Shown: piece after piece, positions 56,890-64,000 of the stretch
Layout: each line of letters begins with the position of its first letter
Numbering within the stretch: the stretch's first letter is position 1
Source of the DNA: Apostichopus japonicus
Lineage: Eukaryota > Echinodermata > Holothuroidea > Aspidochirotida > Stichopodidae
NCBI RefSeq assembly: GCF_037975245.1
Contig: NC_092580.1
Location: 1,709,501-1,773,500, forward strand
Direction of reading: 5' to 3'
DNA: 64,000 nucleotides
Position numbers and translations under genes: made by a program
Notes under the pieces: model-generated
What the model was told of the DNA's origin: nothing
The model's database searches: none
Seen by the model: the letters and a program-made list of their open reading frames with translations, nothing else

Positions 56890-59800
56890 TAAGGTATATG
56901 TCTTCCAAATTTCCAGGAGTTATTGTAATTAGTAAGCCTTGTAATTGGCAATATGTGAGAGAAATTTGTTGGTCTTCCATTAACATAATCAATGAGCTCT
57001 TAGTATAGAGAAAGAAATTTTTTGATATAAATTTCCTACTACACTAACATTAAAGTGTTCCATAGTGATGACTATTTCAACAGTAGCCCAAATCTCTAAC
57101 TGTTATTTATCACAAGGTTAATTTTACATGGAACATAAAGTTATGTTTACCGCTCAACCAGAGATATTTTAGAGAGTAATTTGTCTTGTGGGGTTTGCTA
57201 TTTGAGCCTAGCTAACCACCCCACACACATATATATATTAAGGCATGTTTTATTGATGTGCTGTCAGAGAAATTTTGCGCTCCATCCAGTGAGACATGCT
57301 TCCATCCATCTTCAAGTGACAATTTGTAAATTTTTCACCCTCTTCTCTCTCTTAGAGCTTCTTATGAAATAGCTTCAGGTGTTTTATTGCAAGGGATTAA
57401 TTTAAAATGAAGTGTTCTGCATATATCAATAATATCAGGTTTACTACTGATAGTGGAAAAGAAACTGAAGATAATATAACACCACCAGTAAATATTTCAC
57501 CACTGGTAAATATTTCAGCATTTTGAGGTAGACTAGCAAAATGTTGTACAAAAATAGGACGGGGGGGGTGCGGAGGGGATGGGGGAACGATATGATCAGG
57601 TGCCATATTTAAGTAAAGGACAATGTCAAAACTATCAGCAAAATGCTAACCACTGCAGGTGATTGGTGGTGGTTGATGGCAGGTGGTTGATGAAGAATAT
57701 AAAAACCCAATAAGCAAAACAAAAAATTGCTACTCCCTGAGGGATATGAAGGATTTAAAGCGATTTCTGTTGTTTGGTCTTTAAGTTTACCAAAACCTGC
57801 AAAGTTATTAGTCAGAATAAGTAAAAATTGCTATTGATCAAACAGACTGCTAGGTTTCTTCACCAAATAGGTTATACCAACTAAGTAGTAACTAATCAAA
57901 TTTGACTCGATTTGCTCATCAATTTGACTCGTTTCTCAACAATTTGTAATTTTTTTTTTTCAATCCATTGATAGAAAACTGCGGGGATTGCATAAGGTCA
58001 CGTTGATAGTGATCAATTGGGAAAAATCTGAATATTCTACCATCTTGAAAGAATACTCCAGAGGCCGTGTTTCATATTTATAGTAAATAAGAAAAATAAG
58101 AAATTTGCAAAACAACCCCATCACCAACCCATATACTCAGATGAATGAATAGGATAAGAGAAATTTACATAATTATACAAAACTCCCATAGAGACAAATG
58201 CCGTCAAATCTATAGATGCTGAAATAAGACTTGAAAACACTCCAAAGAAGATTTGTGCCATTTGAAAACTCCTTACACTGATTAAAACTTTTGTTTCTAT
58301 CAACTCTTTGATATATGCAGAGTTGACTTATATTCACAGGTAAGGAGTAAATTAAACCTGAAGTACCGTTAATGTGATCGACCCTCTCAGTAACTTCACT
58401 TGACTTCTCCGACGATCTACGTGAGTAAGTCACAATACTATAAATTTAAGCAGTTAAATGGTCTGAAATATTGTTGCACTATAATGGCTTAGGAACAGGT
58501 TATTTTGGAGGGGGGGGCGAGAAAGGTGGGAGCAGCTTGCGAATATAAGCCCGCCAAATAATTTGGGCTGTCTGGACAAAGTGAATCGGCCTGTGGTACA
58601 GTACATTTCAAATTTATATGTCATTTCTCTCTCAGCCATGTCAATTAGACATGTTCATAGGCTTCGGTGAAGTGGGTACTTTGTGGATATATTTTGGATA
58701 TATGATAATAAGCAAACTTTTTGGACTATTCTTTTAATAAATGATCAAATGTAAAGTGTTTATACATGCATATCAAAGAAGATAGGTATATATGTGTTTT
58801 ATGAACTTAAGGTGAAGCTAAAATCACTTTTGGTAAACGAAGAAGCGAGAAGTTTGTGTTAAACTTGTGGACAGAAACAAAACATTTTTTAATCAAACGG
58901 GGAACATACACCTTTAAAGTATATAATCATTGACACATGAATTGTTTTAAATAGCATTGGTTTTTGCATCACATATCAACAGCCTGCTGTAGCACATTCA
59001 GTTACTGGCTTTAAAGGATGACTTGAAACACAATTGTTAAGTCTTGGTACAGCACACTCCAAGATACTAAAAAAATTGATTGTTTTCTGAATCCAGAAAC
59101 CATGACAGCTAATCTCACATTGAGTCAATTTGACTTAATCACTCGAATGGAAACATTGTAAACTAATAACATGCAGTGATTCGCGACAAAAACGCCCCAC
59201 TTATTTCTCCCTACTTCCAGCTGCTGAAATATTTACGCTAAGACTGATTTGCGGATAATACATATACTATCAACAAAATCATAACCAATACCCTATAAAA
59301 TTTGATAACTCTTTTGGGAGATAAGCTTCCATCAATAAATTGTATAATAACAACATTCTCAACTGTTGTTTATTCTATCACTGAAAATTTTATAATAATC
59401 CTGGAATCCTTGCAGGCCTTGTTAAAATAGAATTTGCATCTGTGATGATGCTCTCGGGAGGAGATCAAGTTGTCAATTTACCATAAGGATTGACGTATTT
59501 GTTTGGTTTATGCAGGATCCTTTGCATGACAAATGTGACAGCCCATTTGTACACAATTTTGTCAAAAGGGATTACTTCAATTTTAACACATTTTTTCATG
59601 AGTGGATAATATATTGTATTTGTGGACTCGTTAAGAGTAAGAGGGATTTGTCATATGTTTTACATACTGCATGAGTTTAATACTGATTGGTTTCTGTGGG
59701 ATCATGTGTCTATCTTATATCAGAAGTCACAAGTAAAAGTAAACTACATCAGAAAGGTAGAAACTAAAGTGATGTTTGTCACACTAGGTAGAAACATTGG

Positions 59801-60795
59801 TAGTCATTTGGAATAATAGTGAAGAAAAGGAATAGGCTCTTGTGATGTCGTCTGCATAGTTCTGAGCTTTTCTGATATAACAATGAGATTCTGTATTAAC
59901 ACAATATGGCAGTATTTTGCAATATTTAAGCAGAAAGTTGTGATATAATTTCACACTTGAATGAATATGTACCTTAGAAATCAAAGTAGGGGATTTTTCT
60001 TATTACCATGTGACTCATCCTGGTTAGCGAGTTATTATATTTTCTGATAATGCAAATTTACCCATATATTGGCAAGATGATACTTAGCCTGCACACAGGC
60101 AAAGTTGGGAGTATTACGATGCACATACTGCATGCATTCTACCTAACTACCTACTAGTGCATGGAGTGTTTTATTTGCATGGATGCAAGATGAGAATGTT
60201 GCACATAGAACAAGAGCTCAGAATTACAAACATTTGGATTGCAAAACTGAATGTAGCTCCAACAATTGCTCAAGTTGTCTACAAGGGCTGCAGGGATCAT
60301 GAACAGTCCATAAAACATTCAACTGGACCGTGCGAAATACTCAGCTTCTATGCATATGATTCTAGCTGAAATTGAACTCCACAATTCAATTCACCAAGAA
60401 TTTTTGTAAGCAGTTAACTTATTCCGGTAGCATTGGCTTTCTCATCCTTTATACTCACATCAATGGATACATATCAGATCAGCATCTACAAGAGAAAACA
60501 GAAAACTTATTTTGTGTCACATGATTAATTTATTTTTTGCATGAAAGCCTCTGATAGCCACTAAACTTGATTCTTGGTGCAGTTAAAGGAGACACAAACC
60601 TAATGATCATCTGCAGCTTCAAAATTATAGATATCTTATTGAATAACACCCCCCTTCCACTCCCCCTCCCTTTCTCTGGTTGGGAGAAATCCTAGATTAA
60701 AAGTTGTGTCTGACGGCTGGCGTTTGTGTAAGGCTGTAATGTCATCCTGAATCCTCCTACAGTATATAGCTTTGTGTTTCTTTTCTTGCTTTTAA
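56890..60795. other. AT-rich intergenic DNA, nothing recognised
   Basis: Short ORFs only. Poly-G runs near 57561 and 58511 are simple sequence. Confidence 0.45.
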
Positions 60796-60800
60796 GAATG

Positions 60801-61935
60801 TTAACAGTGTTGACACGACTACCAATGCAGTATCAGGTCCCATTAAGAGCATGAATGTAGTAGATTCAGCATTAACAGTGTTGACACGACTACCAATGCA
60901 GTATCAGGTCCCATTAAGAGCATGAATATAGTAGATTCAGCATTAACAGTGTTGACACGACTACCAATGCAGTATCAGGTCCCATTAAGAGCATGAATAT
61001 AGTAGATTCAGCATTAACAGTGTTGACACGACTACCAATGCAGTATCAGGTCCCATTAAGAGCATGAATGTAGTAGATTCAGCATTAACAGTGTTGACAC
61101 GACTACCAATGCAGTATCAGGTCCCATTAAGAGCATGAATATAGTAGATTCAGCATTAACAGTGTTGACACGACTACCAATGCAGTATCAGGTCCCATTA
61201 AGAGCATGAATATAGTAGATTCAGCATTAACAGTGTTGACACGACTACCAATGCAGTATCAGGTCCCATTAAGAGCATGAATGTAGTAGATTCAGCATTA
61301 ACAGTGTTGACACGACTACCAATGCAGTATCAGGTCCCATTAAGAGCATGAATATAGTAGATTCAGCATTAACAGTGTTGACACGACTACCAATGCAGTA
61401 TCAGGTCCCATTAAGAGCATGAATATAGTAGATTCAGCATTAACAGTGTTGACACGACTACCAATGCAGTATCAGGTCCCATTAAGAGCATGAATGTAGT
61501 AGATTCAGCATTAACAGTGTTGACACGACTACCAATGCAGTATCAGGTCCCATTAAGAGCATGAATGTAGTAGATTCAGCATTAACAGTGTTGACACGAC
61601 TACCAATGCAGTATCAGGTCCCATTAAGAGCATGAATATAGTAGATTCAGCATTAACAGTGTTGACACGACTACCAATGCAGTATCAGGTCCCATTAAGA
61701 GCATGAATGTAGTAGATTCAGCATTAACAGTGTTGACACGACTACCAATGCAGTATCAGGTCCCATTAAGAGCATGAATGTAGTAGATTCAGCATTAACA
61801 GTGTTGACACGACTACCAATGCAGTATCAGGTCCCATTAAGAGCATGAATGTAGTAGATTCAGCATTAACAGTGTTGACACGACTACCAATGCAGTATCA
61901 GGTCCCATTAAGAGCATCAATATAGTAGATTCAGC
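60801..61935 (+). repeat. 71-bp minisatellite, 16 near-identical copies
   Basis: The unit runs from GCATTAACAGTGTTGACACG to ATGTAGTAGATTCA, with an exact 71-bp period and 16 copies. Copies differ almost only at one site, GAATGTAG or GAATATAG. The order by copy is G A A G A A G A A G G A G G G A, a period-3 pattern for the first nine copies. Confidence 0.95.
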
Positions 61936-61939
61936 GTTT

Positions 61940-64000
61940 GCAAAATCAATCTCCAATGTAACAGAAAGTAAGTATGATAATTAATACAACAAAAAAACTG
62001 ATAAAAAGTTGCAGCAAAAAATGAATCAATGATGTCATATTTAGGCTTGATCAAGTCTTTAAGTGTTGTGTGTGTAACAGAATATCATATCTTTCATATC
62101 TCCCAAATGGAATAATATATGTTTCTTAGCTGTTTAGGAAAGTTGTTCATTACAGTTACTTTTATCAATCATATAGACAAACGGTCAGATGACTGGGTGT
62201 CCTCTTTAATAGTTTCTTAAGATTCTTTACCGTTTCGTAAACGATCACGGAGAACGTTACCAGCAATTCACAGGAGGTTTCTCCTAAACTGGCTACTCTG
62301 AAATGACTGTATCAAGCAACATGCACAAGCATTTCTCAATGATATCAAGTTACAATATCTGACTGTTTACTTGTTAGTATTTGTTGGTTGATATATTCAC
62401 TCCCTATGTTCATTTTCCCAACGACACCCAACAATCGATATTTAATTGCGCAGATGCTGCATTACAACTCCTATGCAATCCCCATCTATCTCGCTCCCCT
62501 ATTTTCTTTTCTCGCTTTTTCTTTTTGACTTGGCTTGCCTTGGATTTTTTTGTCATCATTGCACCTGCTTCAAACCAGGCTGAAAGAAATTGGCCTCCTC
62601 ACGTAGCTTGATAATTCTGCGAGTCTTGACGCATTCGCTTCAGCAGAGCGGAATTGCTGAAGTTCTCTTCACAGGCTGGCTATTTATTATTTGTATTCAA
62701 CAGCTGGCGTACTCTTGCAGAAAATTGGTATCGCTCTGGGACGAGCAAGTAACGTTGATTTGGGCTCATTCAGCCATACTTTCCTTGTCATAAGTCAGTT
62801 CGCTCTGGGCAGCTTTCTTGATGGTGTTCTTCTGCCTCAATTTATCTCTCTTTCCCTCTCTCTCTCATGAATTTGAAATAAAAAATAGTTTTGGTTTACA
62901 TATTTTATGTGTAAATAATGCCACAGTGTTACCTAGTACCGAAATATTGGTTACTTTAAAAAATAGGTTAAAAAAAATTGTAAGGTGTGACTCTATGTAT
63001 GAGCAATAAGACTGTGTTAAGTTAACCCTAATGTAATTAATATAGGTTTCTCTAAAAATGGAGGTAAAGATTTTGGGGGGAGTGATTTCTATAGTATATA
63101 GGTTACCATACAAACCTTTCATTGGGAAGTGTTATATTATGCAGATTAATTCTTCAGATAAGGAAAATGCTAAGAGGGAAAAAGCTTAGAGGGGGCATGA
63201 TAACCTAGGCCTACTTTACTGTCAAATGAATCCAAACTTGATTTGAACTGGCCAATTTATCTGCTTATTCAAATTAGCTTGAAATAATTAATATTTTGCA
63301 TATATGCTTGGTATATGTACAGTAATTTGACACTGTTGGGGATGGTATAGGAGAAATAGCCTTACAGACATGTGTGTGTATATCCATCTGACGGCCTGCG
63401 GATTGAAAGACAGAGAAGAAATGCCATATCTGGGTCTTTATTTTAATCTAGAATAATCAAAAGCAAATAAATCAGCCATTTTACTACTCAATGAATAGAT
63501 AACATTTATATGGTGAAATATGTGTTGTAGACCATTAATGCTTGTCTCTCTGGCACATTTGGAAGCAAAAGTGGTGACATTTTTTAACCTTGTGAAAATG
63601 GGTACATGTCTCCTATATCTTGGATTCCAATGGCAAGCTTAACCAAATCTGTGATTTACAGTAGAGCTTCCATGCTGTTGTGAGTCATGGAACACTTCAA
63701 CCTTGCAATAAATTTAATGTGCTGACAAGATGCTCAATCGATATGTGTTTTAATAATTACCATTCAGCTTACATGCATTCTGTCAGAGACACATACTGAA
63801 TGTAAATGGTGTGTGTTAAAATGTGAGAATTCTATATATCTTGTGTACTCATGAAAGCCAGACATTTAAAGTTATTATTTGCCCTGAAGTAACATTATTT
63901 TGATTAATTATTTACCTTTTGCAGAACCTCATTCAGTATAGCCAACTTCTTGCCCTACAACTAAATAATATTTATTTTGTGCCAAGAATGGGTGTAGAGA
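61940..64000. other. AT-rich DNA to the right edge, no gene recognised
   Basis: No ORF with domain character and no clear repeat. Confidence 0.45.

Noticed and set aside
56294-57008. Proline/serine-rich and glycine/glutamate-rich ORFs up to 170 codons
   Set aside because: Low-complexity translation of the polypyrimidine tract, open in several frames at once.
60801-61935. CRISPR-like regular array
   Set aside because: The whole 71-bp unit is conserved with no unique spacers, and the context is animal nuclear DNA. It is a minisatellite.
63900-63960. Acceptor-like CTTTTGCAG before AACCTCATTCAG
   Set aside because: The following sequence soon meets stops and has no domain character; a single splice-like motif is not enough.

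Overview
This AT-rich window is animal nuclear DNA: GT-AG introns, vertebrate-type IgSF/FN3 and PNPLA8 gene structures, CR1/L2-like LINE remnants, a tRNA-derived SINE, hAT-type MITEs and many minisatellites. The repeat spectrum suggests a marine deuterostome, most likely an echinoderm (possibly a sea cucumber). That placement is inferred and weaker than the gene calls.

Left part (about 1.86-16.14 kb, + strand): twelve 3' exons of an L1CAM/neuroglian-like cell-adhesion gene; its 5' exons lie off the left edge. All splice phases join into one 742-residue frame reading Ig(partial)-Ig-FN3-FN3-Ig-Ig-FN3-FN3 and then a stop with no transmembrane segment. Its introns hold two hAT-type MITEs, a foldback element, a cluster of tandem splice donors and a 2.7-kb AT-rich satellite. 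A 63-bp minisatellite follows the gene.

Middle part (19.6-36.3 kb, - strand): a complete PNPLA8-like patatin phospholipase (calcium-independent PLA2-gamma) of eight coding exons and 919 residues. The oxyanion glycines, nucleophile GVSSG and catalytic DGG are intact, and each falls in a different exon. Its introns contain repeats carrying nuclear-receptor-type direct repeats, a SINE with 13-bp target duplications, a 156-bp minisatellite, a polypyrimidine block, a small BEN-like ORF and a 232-bp tandem duplication. The stop codon lies inside a 33-bp tandem repeat. A candidate non-coding first exon and promoter lie near 38.9-39.2 kb.

Right part (37-64 kb): no host gene could be supported. It holds a 5'-truncated LINE with a long open frame, a 70-bp micro-MITE of the same family as the one at 9.4 kb, several minisatellites (including a 16-copy 71-bp array with a period-3 variant pattern), a 340-bp polypyrimidine tract and otherwise unremarkable AT-rich DNA.

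No prokaryotic-type system (operon, CRISPR, phage) is present. The observations most worth a second look are the duplicated Ig-Ig-FN3-FN3 module ending without a membrane anchor, the five tandem splice donors, the nuclear-receptor-like repeat array inside the phospholipase gene, and the pair of reciprocal-end MITEs.
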